In this document: positions 16,985-25,936 of the stretch, in pieces
Numbering within the stretch: the stretch's first letter is position 1
Layout: every line of letters starts with the position of its first letter
NCBI RefSeq assembly: GCF_004342225.1
Contig: NZ_SMAR01000015.1
Span: 27,584 to 91,583, forward strand
Direction: 5' to 3'
Length of the DNA stretch: 64,000 bases
Source: Martelella mediterranea
GTDB taxonomy: Bacteria; Pseudomonadota; Alphaproteobacteria; Rhizobiales; Rhizobiaceae
Made by a program: the position numbers and the translations under genes
The notes under the pieces: generated by a model
Told to the model about the DNA's origin: nothing
Seen by the model: only the letters and a program-made list of their open reading frames with translations
Database searches by the model: none

Positions 16985-16987
16985 AGC

Positions 16988-17632
16988 TCACATATCAGCC
17001 TTCGGGCGGACCAGCTCTGCCCGAAGTTTGCCGACTGTTTCACGACAGCAGCAGCCTTCAATGTGGTCGTTGACCAGTCCCATGGCCTGCATGAAGGCGT
17101 AAACCGTTGTCGGACCAACAAATTTCCAGCCGCGTTTCTTCAGGTCTTTCGATATACGGGTTGAAGCCGGTGTAATCGGATTGGCGACCAGCGTCTCATA
17201 GTCAACGACCGCAGGCCGGTCTTGCGGCTCTGGTTCATGCGACCAGAAATAAGCGGCCAGAGAACCGAATTCGCGTTCCATATCAATGGCACGGCGCGCA
17301 TTATTGATGGTGGCCTCGATCTTGCCGCGGTGACGGATGATCCCCTTGTCTTCGAGCAAACGGTTGACATCCGATTCATCAAAAAACGCGACTTTATGAA
17401 AATCGAAGCTGGCAAAAGCGGTACGAAAATTCTCGCGCTTTCTCAAGATTGTCAGCCAGGACAGCCCTGACTGAAACCCTTCAAGACAGATCTTTTCGAA
17501 AAGCCTGAAATCATCGGTGACCGGGCGTCCCCATTCTTCATCGTGGTAGCGCAGATAGTCATCCTGATTGCCATGCCAGAAGCAGCGCCAAAGCCCGTCA
17601 CTGCCTTCAATCAACCCTTTTGATTCGCTCAT
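16988..17632 (-). CDS. tag: DNA-3-methyladenine glycosylase I
   Basis: Base-excision repair enzyme that removes 3-methyladenine. The 214-residue protein contains the YHDEEWGRP motif with the catalytic glutamate, SWLTILRKRENFR, and the C-terminal zinc-snap residues NDHIEGC, which pair with Cys17 (LWRCFWHG). ATG 17632 has GAGGGAGAGCGG upstream, so the further-upstream ATG at 17674 is not needed. Single-gene unit. Confidence 0.95.
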   Translation of the reverse strand: MSESKGLIEGSDGLWRCFWHGNQDDYLRYHDEEWGRPVTDDFRLFEKICLEGFQSGLSWLTILRKRENFRTAFASFDFHKVAFFDESDVNRLLEDKGIIRHRGKIEATINNARRAIDMEREFGSLAAYFWSHEPEPQDRPAVVDYETLVANPITPASTRISKDLKKRGWKFVGPTTVYAFMQAMGLVNDHIEGCCCRETVGKLRAELVRPKADM

Positions 17633-17848
17633 AAGATCCGCTCTCCCTCTGGCGCACGCCTCATAATCTGACAAATGACAATTTCAGACAAAAGACGGTT
17701 ACCTTACTGTCACAACTGTTGCCATTTCGCCACGCCTGCAGAGGTTCATGAGTACAACTTTAAAATATTTATTAACTGTGATGTGGTGATTATGGTGAAC
17801 GAATTCTAAAAAAGAAAGCATAGCAAAACCAGATTACCGGATCACTTC

Positions 17849-18520
17849 ATGTCTCTTCGCGTCGCTACGCTGGCTGCACCTGCAGCAATAATCGTTGCAG
17901 GGATGACTGCACTTCCGCAGAACGCATCGGCCGAAATGGCGTTTTCGGTCTACGGCGGTTATCAGTCTGCACCGCATTCCGAAATCGATATCAATAATCA
18001 GGATGCGTTTACTGCCGGTTGGGAAGGCAAGCCCTTCACAGCACCGCCGCACTGGGGTGTTCGCGGCACCTGGTGGCTGGATCAGTTCGACATGCCAAAT
18101 CTCGGCATTTCACTCGATTACAGCCATGACAAGGTCTATGCGGACAGTGAAACCCTCAGCAAATCCGGCTGGTCGCATTTTGAATTTACCGATGGCATCA
18201 ATCTACTGACACTGAATGCTCTCTATCGTTTCCCGATCAAGGAAACGAAATGGACGCCCTATGTGGGAGCTGGTGCCGGTATCAACGTACCGCATGTTGA
18301 GGTCACGCGTGCAAGCGGCGAAACCTTCGATTACCAGTTCGGCGGCGCAACCTTGCAGGCGCAGGCCGGGATCGCATACTCGTTTCTGGAAAACTGGGAT
18401 GCATTTCTGGAATATAAGGCGACCTATTCCTGGGTTGATGTCGATATCGACAGCGGCGATTCGCTGCAGACGAATATTTTCACCAATGCGGTGAATGTGG
18501 GCGTCAGCTACCGGTTCTGA
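17849..18520 (+). CDS. Outer-membrane beta-barrel protein, LpxQ (lipid A oxidase)-like
   Basis: A 223-residue exported protein: signal peptide to about ASA at residue 28, then an eight-strand-like barrel ending in the outer-membrane C-terminal signature VGVSYRF. Blocks such as YGGYQSAPHSEID, GWEGKPFTAPPHWGVRGTWW and LDYSHDKVYAD resemble the Rhizobium LpxQ family. LpxQ oxidises the proximal glucosamine of lipid A to aminogluconate. Assignment to LpxQ rests on recalled similarity, so a generic porin-like barrel remains possible. It has its own terminator. Confidence 0.75.
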   Translation: MSLRVATLAAPAAIIVAGMTALPQNASAEMAFSVYGGYQSAPHSEIDINNQDAFTAGWEGKPFTAPPHWGVRGTWWLDQFDMPNLGISLDYSHDKVYADSETLSKSGWSHFEFTDGINLLTLNALYRFPIKETKWTPYVGAGAGINVPHVEVTRASGETFDYQFGGATLQAQAGIAYSFLENWDAFLEYKATYSWVDVDIDSGDSLQTNIFTNAVNVGVSYRF

Positions 18521-18545
18521 TCCTCCCAGACACTGAAACTTTAAG

Positions 18546-18571
18546 AAGCCGCCTCAAAAGGGCGGCTTTTG
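18546..18571 (+). terminator. Intrinsic terminator of the outer-membrane protein gene
   Basis: AGCCGCC and GGCGGCT form a stem over a seven-base loop followed by TTT, about 26 bases after the stop codon. Confidence 0.8.
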
Positions 18572-18575
18572 GCTT

Positions 18576-18688
18576 TAGAGCGTCCTTTGTGCATCCATTC
18601 GGATGCACAAAGGACGCTCTAAGCTATTGAATCTACGCATCATCCTTTGCGAAAATCGATTCCGGTTTTGGGGTCGATGCTGTGGGGC
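18576..18688 (+). repeat. Double-hairpin interspersed repeat, copy B
   Basis: The best-preserved copy. The first stem is perfect: TAGAGCGTCCTTTGTGCATCC pairs with GGATGCACAAAGGACGCTCTA (18576-18621) over a four-base loop. A conserved linker TATTGAATCTACGCATC is followed by a second, imperfect stem to 18688. It carries GANTC sites at 18629-18633 and 18658-18662. It ends one base before the stop codon of glcF, which is read from the other strand. Confidence 0.9.
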
Positions 18689-19987
18689 CTATTTGAGCTG
18701 TTCAGGTTTTCTGCCACCGTAAGCCCAGTCCAGCAACTCCACCGTATGAAGGATCGGCGTGGCCGTTCCGCTTCCAATCTGGGTGATACATCCGATATTT
18801 CCGGTTGCGATCACATCCGGGTTTGTCGCCTCGATATTCTTGACCTTACGGCTTTTAAGCCTGTCTGCGATATCCGGCTGCATGATATTATAAGTGCCCG
18901 CTGAACCACAACACAGATGCCCTTCGGCGGGCTCTTTCACAGTAAAACCGGCACGTTTAAGAAGCTTTCCCGGTTGTGTTTTCAGCTGCTGACCATGCTG
19001 CATCGAACAGGCCGAATGGTAGGCGACCACCATATTCCGCGGTGGCTGTTCAGGCAGATCGAGGGTGAGAAGATATTCGGTCACATCTTTCGCCAAAGAC
19101 GAAATCTTTTTTGCCTTTTCCGCATAGGCAGGATCTCCGGCGAGCATATGGCCGTAATCCTTGATTGTTGTGCCACATCCTGACGCCGTGATGATGATGG
19201 CATCCAGCCCGCCATTTTCAAGCACATGACACCAGACATCAACATTCCGGCGCGCCTGTGAAAGAGCCTGTTCCTCACGCCCCATGTGATGCACCAGCGA
19301 TCCACAACAGCCCTCGCCTTCCGGCATAACCACCTCGACACCGAACCTGGTCAAAAGCCGGATCGCTGCTTCATTGATATCCGGATCGAGAACAGATTGC
19401 GCGCAACCTGTGAGAATGGCGACCCGACCACGTTTCTCGGCTTTTGGCCCATATACGCCCGGTCTCGATGCATCGGAGGCCGGAGGCAGTTTTTGAGGCG
19501 CCAGTTTCAGCATCGCCCCGAAGGGCTTTGACGCCTTATAACGCGCCAGAAGCCCGGCAAACGGACGGCCCAACCGTGCAAGCACAAGAGCAGCACGAAA
19601 GCGCCTGGGATAAGGCAGAACCGCAGCCAGCGTTGCGCGGGTCAGCCGGTTCAGGAGCGGACGCTGATAGGTCTTTTCGATGTGAACCCGTGCATGGTCG
19701 ACCAGATGCATATAATCAACGCCTGAAGGACAGGTTGTCACGCAGGAAAGACATGAAAGACAGCGGTCGATATGGGTTACGACCTCTTTGTCTGCCGGCC
19801 GGTCATTTTCCAGCATATCCTTGATCAGATAGATCCGCCCGCGCGGACTATCCAGCTCGTTTCCAAGCGTCACATACGTTGGGCACGTGGCTGTGCAGAA
19901 GCCGCAATGAACACATTTGCGAAGAATGGATTCAGCTTCAGCGACCTTGGGATTGTCCAGTTGCGCGGGCGAAAAATTCGTTTGCAT
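18689..19987 (-). CDS. glcF: Glycolate oxidase iron-sulfur subunit GlcF
   Basis: Electron-transfer subunit of the membrane-associated glycolate dehydrogenase GlcDEF. The 432-residue protein has two 4Fe-4S motifs: Cys25, 28, 31, 35 (CVHCGFCTATCPT) and Cys76, 79, 82, 86 (CLSCLSCVTTCPS). Two CCG (DUF224) domains follow, with ILTGCAQSVLDP, GEGCCGSLVHH and HLCCGSAGTYN. It is the last gene of the minus-strand order glcD-glcE-small membrane gene-glcF. A palindromic repeat abuts its stop codon. Confidence 0.95.
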   Translation of the reverse strand: MQTNFSPAQLDNPKVAEAESILRKCVHCGFCTATCPTYVTLGNELDSPRGRIYLIKDMLENDRPADKEVVTHIDRCLSCLSCVTTCPSGVDYMHLVDHARVHIEKTYQRPLLNRLTRATLAAVLPYPRRFRAALVLARLGRPFAGLLARYKASKPFGAMLKLAPQKLPPASDASRPGVYGPKAEKRGRVAILTGCAQSVLDPDINEAAIRLLTRFGVEVVMPEGEGCCGSLVHHMGREEQALSQARRNVDVWCHVLENGGLDAIIITASGCGTTIKDYGHMLAGDPAYAEKAKKISSLAKDVTEYLLTLDLPEQPPRNMVVAYHSACSMQHGQQLKTQPGKLLKRAGFTVKEPAEGHLCCGSAGTYNIMQPDIADRLKSRKVKNIEATNPDVIATGNIGCITQIGSGTATPILHTVELLDWAYGGRKPEQLK

Positions 19988-20001
19988 TCAGCAGGTCCGC
20001 T

Positions 20002-20379
20002 TCAGATCAACCAGGATTGCGGATTGGCAATCGGCTCTTCACGCGAAACTTTCTGAAGGCCGATCACAACGCGCACGACGACCCAGACAGCCGTTGCCAG
20101 GAAACCCAGAAAGCCAATCACAACGAACATCAGAACGAATGAAATGGCTGAAAACAGCACAGCAATCCAAAAGGTTCTGATTGCCCACGTATAGTGGGTT
20201 TTAAGCCATTCATCAGCCTTGTCGCGGTTCATATAGGCCGAAACAACACCAATAATGCCGGCAATAAAAATCACAAAGCTGACCAGATAAAGAATGTAGA
20301 TCAGAATGATATTATTGCGGGTGGGGTCCATCCAGCCGTCGCCCCAACGCTTCGGCTGTGTATTTTCAGGTTCACTCAT
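20002..20379 (-). CDS. Small four-helix membrane protein (DUF4870-like)
   Basis: A 125-residue protein with about three to four hydrophobic segments (residues ~25-47, 68-90, 90-112) and the YILYLVSFVIFIAGIIGVVSAYMNR opening typical of DUF4870/Tic20-like proteins. The function is unknown. Its ATG overlaps the glcE stop by four bases (ATGA) and glcF follows after 14 bases, so it is embedded in the glycolate oxidase operon. A role in anchoring or supporting the complex is a guess from position alone. Confidence 0.8.
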   Translation of the reverse strand: MSEPENTQPKRWGDGWMDPTRNNIILIYILYLVSFVIFIAGIIGVVSAYMNRDKADEWLKTHYTWAIRTFWIAVLFSAISFVLMFVVIGFLGFLATAVWVVVRVVIGLQKVSREEPIANPQSWLI

Positions 20380-21599
20380 GCGGCAGTCTCCTGTTTGTCC
20401 ATCTTGCCTGGATTGAGTATGCCCTTCGGGTCGAATGTCGCCTTGATACGATTTGAAAGCGCAGCAACTGGCGAAGGCTGCGGTTCAAAACATGCCGTGA
20501 CAGATCGCACCGTTTCCGGTGCACGCAGCAATGTGGCATGTCCGCCGCCGTGTTTCCTGATCAGTCTGCGCAAGGCATCAGCCTCTGCATCTCCTTCGAG
20601 AGCCATCCAGATCAGTCCACCCTGCCAATCGTAAAAGGCATCGACGGCTGCCACAAGCCGCATGTCGGAAAGAAGTGCAGCACCGGCCGATGGCGCGATG
20701 CTGACGCGCCACAGACACGTCTGATGATTTTCACTGTAAGGCGAAACATCTCGGATCGCCTGCCAGAGCGCGCGGGTCTCGTCTTCAGCCAACACAGAAA
20801 CTGAACCGAATTCAGACAGAAAATCTCTCAGCTTGTCTCGGCGCACGGCGACCGATTCTGAAAGCCCCTCAAGCCGGAAACAGGTTGCCGCCCCGCCTTC
20901 CAGCAGACCATCCAACATCCGATGTATGACGCTGTAAGGCATATGAGCAGCGCCGGAGACTTCAACAGGCAACGCCATGACAGCCGCCATAACCTTCACG
21001 GCATCTTCGTCGGAAAGATCGGAAAGCACCACTGTTGCCGCAGCCTTTGGCGCGGGAAGAACCTTGAACGTAACCTCGCTCATGAAACCGAGCGTGCCAT
21101 AAGATCCCGCCATCAGCTTGACCAGATCGAGGCCTGTCACATTCTTCATCACCCGGCCACCGGAGCGAACGATTTCGCCCTTGCCATTGATGAAACGTAC
21201 GCCGAGCAGATGGTCACGCGCCGCACCAGCCAGCGAAAAACGCCTGGGACCGGAAACATTGGCAGCGAACACACCACCAATTGTAGGGTCGCCATAACTG
21301 CCCATGATGCCGCGATGATCCATCGGTTCGAACGCGAGATACTGACCGTTTTCCGATAATGCCAGATCGATTTCAGCAAGAGGCGTTCCGGCTTTGGCCG
21401 TCATCACCATTTCGGAAGGATTATAGGAAACAATTCCGCTCAGGCTTCGTGAAGACAGCTTCTGGTCGGCTTTGACAGGCTGGCCGAAGTCGGGCCTGGT
21501 ATTCCCGCCGGAGATCTCGAGCGATTTCCCCTCCTGATAAAACTGGCGGACGATCTCAACGGCGTCCGCTTCGGTTTCAGGCTTCAGAACATCATGCAT
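20376..21599 (-). CDS. glcE: Glycolate oxidase FAD-binding subunit GlcE
   Basis: A 407-residue FAD_binding_4 protein. The flavin-binding region has LEISGGNTRPDFG and the later GDPTIGGVFAANVSGPRR. GLDLVKLMAGSYGTLGFMSEVTFKVLP marks the end of the FAD domain. It lacks the full catalytic C-terminal domain of GlcD and is required for complex activity. The start overlaps the end of glcD by eight bases and the stop overlaps the next gene by four, so translation is tightly coupled. Confidence 0.95.
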   Translation of the reverse strand: MHDVLKPETEADAVEIVRQFYQEGKSLEISGGNTRPDFGQPVKADQKLSSRSLSGIVSYNPSEMVMTAKAGTPLAEIDLALSENGQYLAFEPMDHRGIMGSYGDPTIGGVFAANVSGPRRFSLAGAARDHLLGVRFINGKGEIVRSGGRVMKNVTGLDLVKLMAGSYGTLGFMSEVTFKVLPAPKAAATVVLSDLSDEDAVKVMAAVMALPVEVSGAAHMPYSVIHRMLDGLLEGGAATCFRLEGLSESVAVRRDKLRDFLSEFGSVSVLAEDETRALWQAIRDVSPYSENHQTCLWRVSIAPSAGAALLSDMRLVAAVDAFYDWQGGLIWMALEGDAEADALRRLIRKHGGGHATLLRAPETVRSVTACFEPQPSPVAALSNRIKATFDPKGILNPGKMDKQETAA

Positions 21600-23034
21600 T
21601 GTCTTCGCGCCCTTCCAGCGGAAAGACCTTTGACGGATTCAGGATCCAGTCAGGATCAAAAGCGGCCCGCACGGCCATCTGCTGCTTCAGATCGATCTCG
21701 CTATACTGATGGCGCATAAGGTCGCGCTTTTCTATGCCAACACCGTGCTCTCCGGTGAGGCAACCACCGGCATCGACACACAGTTTCAGGATTTCCGCAC
21801 CCGCGGCTTCTGCACGTGCGGCATCTTCCGGGTCATTAATATTGTAGAGGATCAACGGGTGCATGTTGCCATCACCGGCATGGAAAACATTGGCAACGCG
21901 GAGTCCATAACGATCCGTGATTTCACTGGTTTTCTCAAGAACGTAAGAAAGCTGGCTGAGCGGAACAGTTCCATCCATACAAATATAGTCTGCGATCCTG
22001 CCGGTCGCACCAAAGGCCGATTTGCGCCCCTTCCAGATCAGAGCTGCCTCTGTGGCTGACTGGCATTCGCGAACTGTGCCAACATCGTGACGCTTTGCAA
22101 TTTCAACGATGGCGGCCAGCATCGCCTCCATTTCAGCTTCGGAGCCTTCAACCTCGACAATCAGCAGCGCACCGGCATCCAGCGGATAGCCAGCCTTGGC
22201 AAAGGCTTCGCAAATCTCGATGGCGGGCTTGTCCATAAACTCAATTGCAACCGGGATAATGCCGGCAGCAATGATATCCGTCACGCAGGCACCAGCCTTT
22301 TCCGATGACGGAAAGCCAAAGAGTACGGGCCTAGCGCCTTCAGGCACGGCCAGCAGCCTGACGGTCGCCTCCGTGATGATGCCGAGCTGCCCCTCGGAGC
22401 CACAAGCCAGCCCCAAAAGATCATAGCCGGGCGCATCCAGCGCCTTTCCGCCAAGCTCGACAACCGTTCCGTCAACCAGCACCATTTTGACGCCCAGCAG
22501 ATTATTAGTGGTCACGCCATATTTCAGGCAATGGGCGCCACCCGAATTCATGCCGATATTACCGCCGATCGTGCAGGCGAGCTGAGAGCTGGGATCAGGC
22601 GCGTAGAAAAAACCTTCCGGCTTCACGGCCTCCGATATCGCGATATTGGTAACGCCAGCCTGAACGATAGCGGTCCGATCTGGCAGGTCGATATCGAGTA
22701 TACGGTTCATCCGCGACAGGCCGATAATAATGGCATCTTCCTGACCGATAGCACCGCCCGAAAGCGATGTGCCTGCCCCACGCGGAACAACAGGAATACT
22801 GTTCTTGTAGGCATAAGACAGTATGTCAGCCACCTGCCGGGTTGTTTCAGGCAAACACACCGCCAGCGGCACACGTGTATAGGCGAGGAAACCGTCGGTC
22901 TCGAATGGTACGAGTTCTCTGCGCTCATGAATGATGCAATCAGATGGCAAAAGCGCACGAAGCTCGGCGATGATTGCATCACGCCGCGCAAGTATCTCGG
23001 CCTTTGGCTGCTGGAACGCAATCGTACCGGTCAT
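21592..23034 (-). CDS. glcD: Glycolate oxidase subunit GlcD (FAD-linked)
   Basis: Catalytic subunit that oxidises glycolate (and D-lactate) to glyoxylate. The 480-residue protein has the FAD-binding RGAGTSLSGGAIGQEDAIIIGLSRMNR-type segment (residues ~75-100) and the conserved NIGMNSGGAHCLKYG. The C-terminal HAGDGNMHP (metal/substrate) and GGCLTGEHGVG motifs are present. First gene of the glcDE-x-F operon. A LysR gene starts about 130 bases upstream on the opposite strand and is the likely regulator. Confidence 0.95.
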   Translation of the reverse strand: MTGTIAFQQPKAEILARRDAIIAELRALLPSDCIIHERRELVPFETDGFLAYTRVPLAVCLPETTRQVADILSYAYKNSIPVVPRGAGTSLSGGAIGQEDAIIIGLSRMNRILDIDLPDRTAIVQAGVTNIAISEAVKPEGFFYAPDPSSQLACTIGGNIGMNSGGAHCLKYGVTTNNLLGVKMVLVDGTVVELGGKALDAPGYDLLGLACGSEGQLGIITEATVRLLAVPEGARPVLFGFPSSEKAGACVTDIIAAGIIPVAIEFMDKPAIEICEAFAKAGYPLDAGALLIVEVEGSEAEMEAMLAAIVEIAKRHDVGTVRECQSATEAALIWKGRKSAFGATGRIADYICMDGTVPLSQLSYVLEKTSEITDRYGLRVANVFHAGDGNMHPLILYNINDPEDAARAEAAGAEILKLCVDAGGCLTGEHGVGIEKRDLMRHQYSEIDLKQQMAVRAAFDPDWILNPSKVFPLEGREDNA

Positions 23035-23165
23035 GCTTTAAGATATCCGCCCCATCCGTGTTTAAGGCGTCTCCTCCGCCCTTTACCTGACGATTGTTTA
23101 TCACTCGCCAGAATTCAAGACAAATGCTAACATTTATTCCGAAATGGAAACAGTCGGGCAGTTTA

Positions 23166-24074
23166 ATGAAGAATCTTCATGACATGGCAGTCTTCGCGCG
23201 CGTTGCCGCAACCGGCAGCATGACCAAAGCCGCAGAAGACATGCGTCTTTCTCCCGCAGTCGTCTCAAAGAGTATCAAACGGCTTGAAGAGCAGCTTGGC
23301 ACGCGCCTGCTTCAGCGAACGACACGAAAGATCGCGCTGACTGAAACAGGGCGCGGCTTTTACGAACGGCTGTTGCCGGTTCTGGCGGGCGCGGAAGAAG
23401 CGCAGGCTTTTGTTGAAGGCAGGGCAACGCAGATCAGGGGCCGTCTCAAGGTATCGGCGCCAACATCCTTCGGCCGGATGCATATCGCACCGCACCTGAA
23501 CGGATTTATGAATGCATACCCCGCACTCAATATCGAACTGGTGCTCAGCGACACATTCGTTGATATCGTAGGGGAAGGATTTGATCTCGCCATCCGCATC
23601 GGCGAGCTTCATGATTCGACCCTCGTCGCGCGAAAGCTGGCAAGGGTCAGGCGCATTCTGTGTGCCTCAAAATCCTATATCGCGGAACACGGGGTTCCAA
23701 CCGGTCTGTCGGACCTGGACAATCATATCTGCCTGCCCGCACACAATGGCGAACACTGGCGTCTTGAAGGGCCGGAAGGTCCGGTCAGCTTCAGACCGCA
23801 TGGAAGACTGACGACCAATTCCAGTGAAGTGGTGCGCGAAGCATTGATTTCAGGCATGGGCATCGCTTTGCGATCGACATGGGATATCGGACCAGAACTG
23901 TCCCGTGGCGATGTGGTTCAGGTACTCAGTACGTATGAAAGCGCTTCAGATGTCGGTCTTTTCGCAGTGTATCCGACACGAAACTTCCTGCCCGGAAAGG
24001 TTCGAATGTTCATCGAATTTCTGGCTGGCCTTTATGGCCCCGCCCCTTATTGGGACAGGGGCCTCAGCGGTTAA
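23166..24074 (+). CDS. LysR-family regulator divergent from glcD
   Basis: A 302-residue regulator of the CrgA/AaeR-like group: helix-turn-helix NLHDMAVFARVAATGSMTKA then SPAVVSKSIKRLEEQLGTRLL, with effector domain RGRLKVSAPTSFGRMHIAPHL. ATG 23166 begins at the conserved N-terminus; upstream in-frame ATGs at 23094 and 23124 have no family support. Divergence from glcD suggests control of glycolate use, inferred from position. It converges with a DUF1328 gene, with seven bases between stops. Confidence 0.85.
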   Translation: MKNLHDMAVFARVAATGSMTKAAEDMRLSPAVVSKSIKRLEEQLGTRLLQRTTRKIALTETGRGFYERLLPVLAGAEEAQAFVEGRATQIRGRLKVSAPTSFGRMHIAPHLNGFMNAYPALNIELVLSDTFVDIVGEGFDLAIRIGELHDSTLVARKLARVRRILCASKSYIAEHGVPTGLSDLDNHICLPAHNGEHWRLEGPEGPVSFRPHGRLTTNSSEVVREALISGMGIALRSTWDIGPELSRGDVVQVLSTYESASDVGLFAVYPTRNFLPGKVRMFIEFLAGLYGPAPYWDRGLSG

Positions 24075-24081
24075 TGGTCGT

Positions 24082-24246
24082 TTAAGCGACGATGATGATC
24101 CCGGTTAACAGAGAAATCAGCAACACAACCAAGACGACAAAGATCAAAATCCGCGCTATCCCGGCTGACAAACCGGCGACGCCGCGAAATCCAAGCAGAC
24201 TGGCGACTGCAGCAATAATCAGAAGTATCAGAATCCATTCCAGCAT
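24082..24246 (-). CDS. DUF1328 (UPF0391/YtjA) small membrane protein
   Basis: A 54-residue protein with two hydrophobic segments around a glycine-rich turn, beginning MLEWILILLIIAAVASLLGF and containing FRGVAGLSAGIARILI, the hallmark of DUF1328. ATG 24246 has AAGGGT upstream; an earlier in-frame ATG at 24333 adds a tail not seen in the family. Members are stress-induced membrane proteins of unknown function. Confidence 0.92.
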   Translation of the reverse strand: MLEWILILLIIAAVASLLGFRGVAGLSAGIARILIFVVLVVLLISLLTGIIIVA

Positions 24247-24481
24247 TGGTGACCCTTTCTCTATTTTTGTTTTATAACAACCTATGCTATCAACGATCAG
24301 GTTTACCGAAAGTTCCGTTTGCAGGCTGTGCATCCGGTGCTTGGCTTCGAATACTTCTGCACAATCGTCATAAAAGGTTCATGCGACTGAGAAGACGCAG
24401 GGATTCTTCGTGTGCTATTCGAATGAACCAAAGTGAAAAAGAAATGAACAACCCCAAACAACGATAAGGGACAGCTGCGGC

Positions 24482-24949
24482 ATGTCATCGAAGGATAAAA
24501 AGCAGGACAGGGCCGGTGGAACAGACGAAACGCGTCAGCAATATGCAGCATTATGCTACCGCCGCCCGGGCAAGAAAACGAAGGACCTCGAAATCCTGCT
24601 GATCACAAGTCGCGATACAGGCCGGTGGGTAACCCCGAAGGGTTGGCCCATGAACAACAAGGCACCACATGAAGTCGCTGAACAGGAAGCCTACGAAGAG
24701 GCCGGCATCAAGGGAAAGATTTCAGAAAACCCGCTGGGCAATTTTAGCTATCTGAAGCGCCTCGACGACGGCACTTCTGTGCCCTGCAAGGTCGATCTCT
24801 TCCCGCTTCTGGTTCGCAAGACCAAAACAAAATTTCCAGAGGCAGAGGAACGTGTCAGACGCTGGACTTCGCTTGAAGAGGCTGTCGACATGGTGCATGA
24901 GCACGAGCTGAAATCGCTGCTGATGAATTTTGCCGACCAGATGAAATAG
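24482..24949 (+). CDS. Nudix hydrolase (diphosphoinositol polyphosphate phosphohydrolase-like)
   Basis: A 155-residue protein with a Nudix helix APHEVAEQEAYEEAGIKG at about residues 60-77. The core E-x2-E-E is intact, while the usual Arg before the first Glu is Gln. The surrounding YRRPGKKTKDLEILLITSRDTGRW and TPKGWP are typical of small rhizobial Nudix enzymes annotated as DIPP-like. It hydrolyses a nucleoside-diphosphate-X substrate that cannot be named. The charged N-terminus (KDKKQDRAGG) is unconserved. From 24247 to 24481 I see no gene. Confidence 0.9.
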   Translation: MSSKDKKQDRAGGTDETRQQYAALCYRRPGKKTKDLEILLITSRDTGRWVTPKGWPMNNKAPHEVAEQEAYEEAGIKGKISENPLGNFSYLKRLDDGTSVPCKVDLFPLLVRKTKTKFPEAEERVRRWTSLEEAVDMVHEHELKSLLMNFADQMK

Positions 24950-25022
24950 CCACGGCGCTTTGCGTGTCTGGCCTTAGCCGCTAAATTCCCGGCCAATCAT
25001 CAATGATTCGCGGGAGACCGTC

Positions 25023-25760
25023 ATGCGCGCTAATTACCGTCTTCAGCGCCTGTTCGTGGAAGCGCAACTGAAAGGCGACGAAGACCTTCCTGCCAGCAAG
25101 GATCAGTTTCATTATCTGGCACATGTTCTGCGCGCCGAACAGGGCAGCGACGTTCTTCTTTTCAATGGCCGGGACGGCGAGTGGCTGGCCGAGGTTGATT
25201 TTCCAACGCGCAAGAAAATCACTCTTAAGATAAAAGAACAGGTTCGCCCGCAACCAGCTCCGTGCGACCTTCACTACCTGTTTGCACCGCTGAAAGTCGG
25301 GCGGATGGACTATATGGTTCAAAAAGCGGTCGAAATGGGCGCGGGTGTCATTCAGCCGGTCATGACCCAGCACGTTCAAGGCAAGATCAACAATTATGAA
25401 CGACTTGCGGCCAACATCACCGAAGCGGCCGAACAGTGCGGGGTCCTTGCCGTGCCGGAACTCCGGCAGGGGGAAAAGTTGAACGAGATACTTGATAGCT
25501 GGCCGGCAGACAGGGCGCTGATTTTCTGTGACGAGGCGGCCGAAACGCAGAACCCGCTTAAGGCCCTCAAACCGGTCCGATCTGAAAAACTTGCGCTGAT
25601 CATCGGTCCGGAAGGTGGCTTTTCGGATGAAGAACGCGCGCTCCTGCGATCCAAAGACTTTGTTACCCCCATCCCGCTCGGCCCCAGAATTTTGCGCGCC
25701 GATACAGCTGCCGTGGCCGCTATGGCTGTCATACAAGCGGCAATCGGTGACTGGTATTGA
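25023..25760 (+). CDS. rsmE: 16S rRNA (uracil-1498-N3)-methyltransferase RsmE
   Basis: A 245-residue SPOUT-class methyltransferase. An N-terminal PUA-like domain includes [20 protein letters not shown]. The SAM-binding knot has [13 protein letters not shown] near residue 195 and the terminal [17 protein letters not shown]. It modifies U1498 of 16S rRNA in the 30S subunit. It lies upstream of gshA, a gene neighbourhood shared by many Hyphomicrobiales. Confidence 0.95.
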   Translation: MRANYRLQRLFVEAQLKGDEDLPASKDQFHYLAHVLRAEQGSDVLLFNGRDGEWLAEVDFPTRKKITLKIKEQVRPQPAPCDLHYLFAPLKVGRMDYMVQKAVEMGAGVIQPVMTQHVQGKINNYERLAANITEAAEQCGVLAVPELRQGEKLNEILDSWPADRALIFCDEAAETQNPLKALKPVRSEKLALIIGPEGGFSDEERALLRSKDFVTPIPLGPRILRADTAAVAAMAVIQAAIGDWY

Positions 25761-25936
25761 CCTGTTTGTGGCCGGATCAGGCATTATATCGGATTGGACT
25801 TCAAACCGGTTTTATCATTCAATCAAAGAAATTGACTTGATCGCCCGGCTGATTAGGGCCAAGAGCGGTCAGATTATCCGGCGAGCCAGTTCCTTTGCGG
25901 CTGAAGGCCGGAACCATTTATATTCGAGGAAACATC

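Noticed and set aside
17760..17775. TTAA-N8-TTAA upstream of the outer-membrane protein gene
   Set aside because: Spacing is eight, not seven; CtrA sites are strict in this respect.
24071..24085. A third perfect TTAA-N7-TTAA CtrA-type match
   Set aside because: It covers the stop codons of two convergent genes (LysR and DUF1328), with no promoter in reach. I take it as a chance match, and as a reminder that the other two sites need testing.
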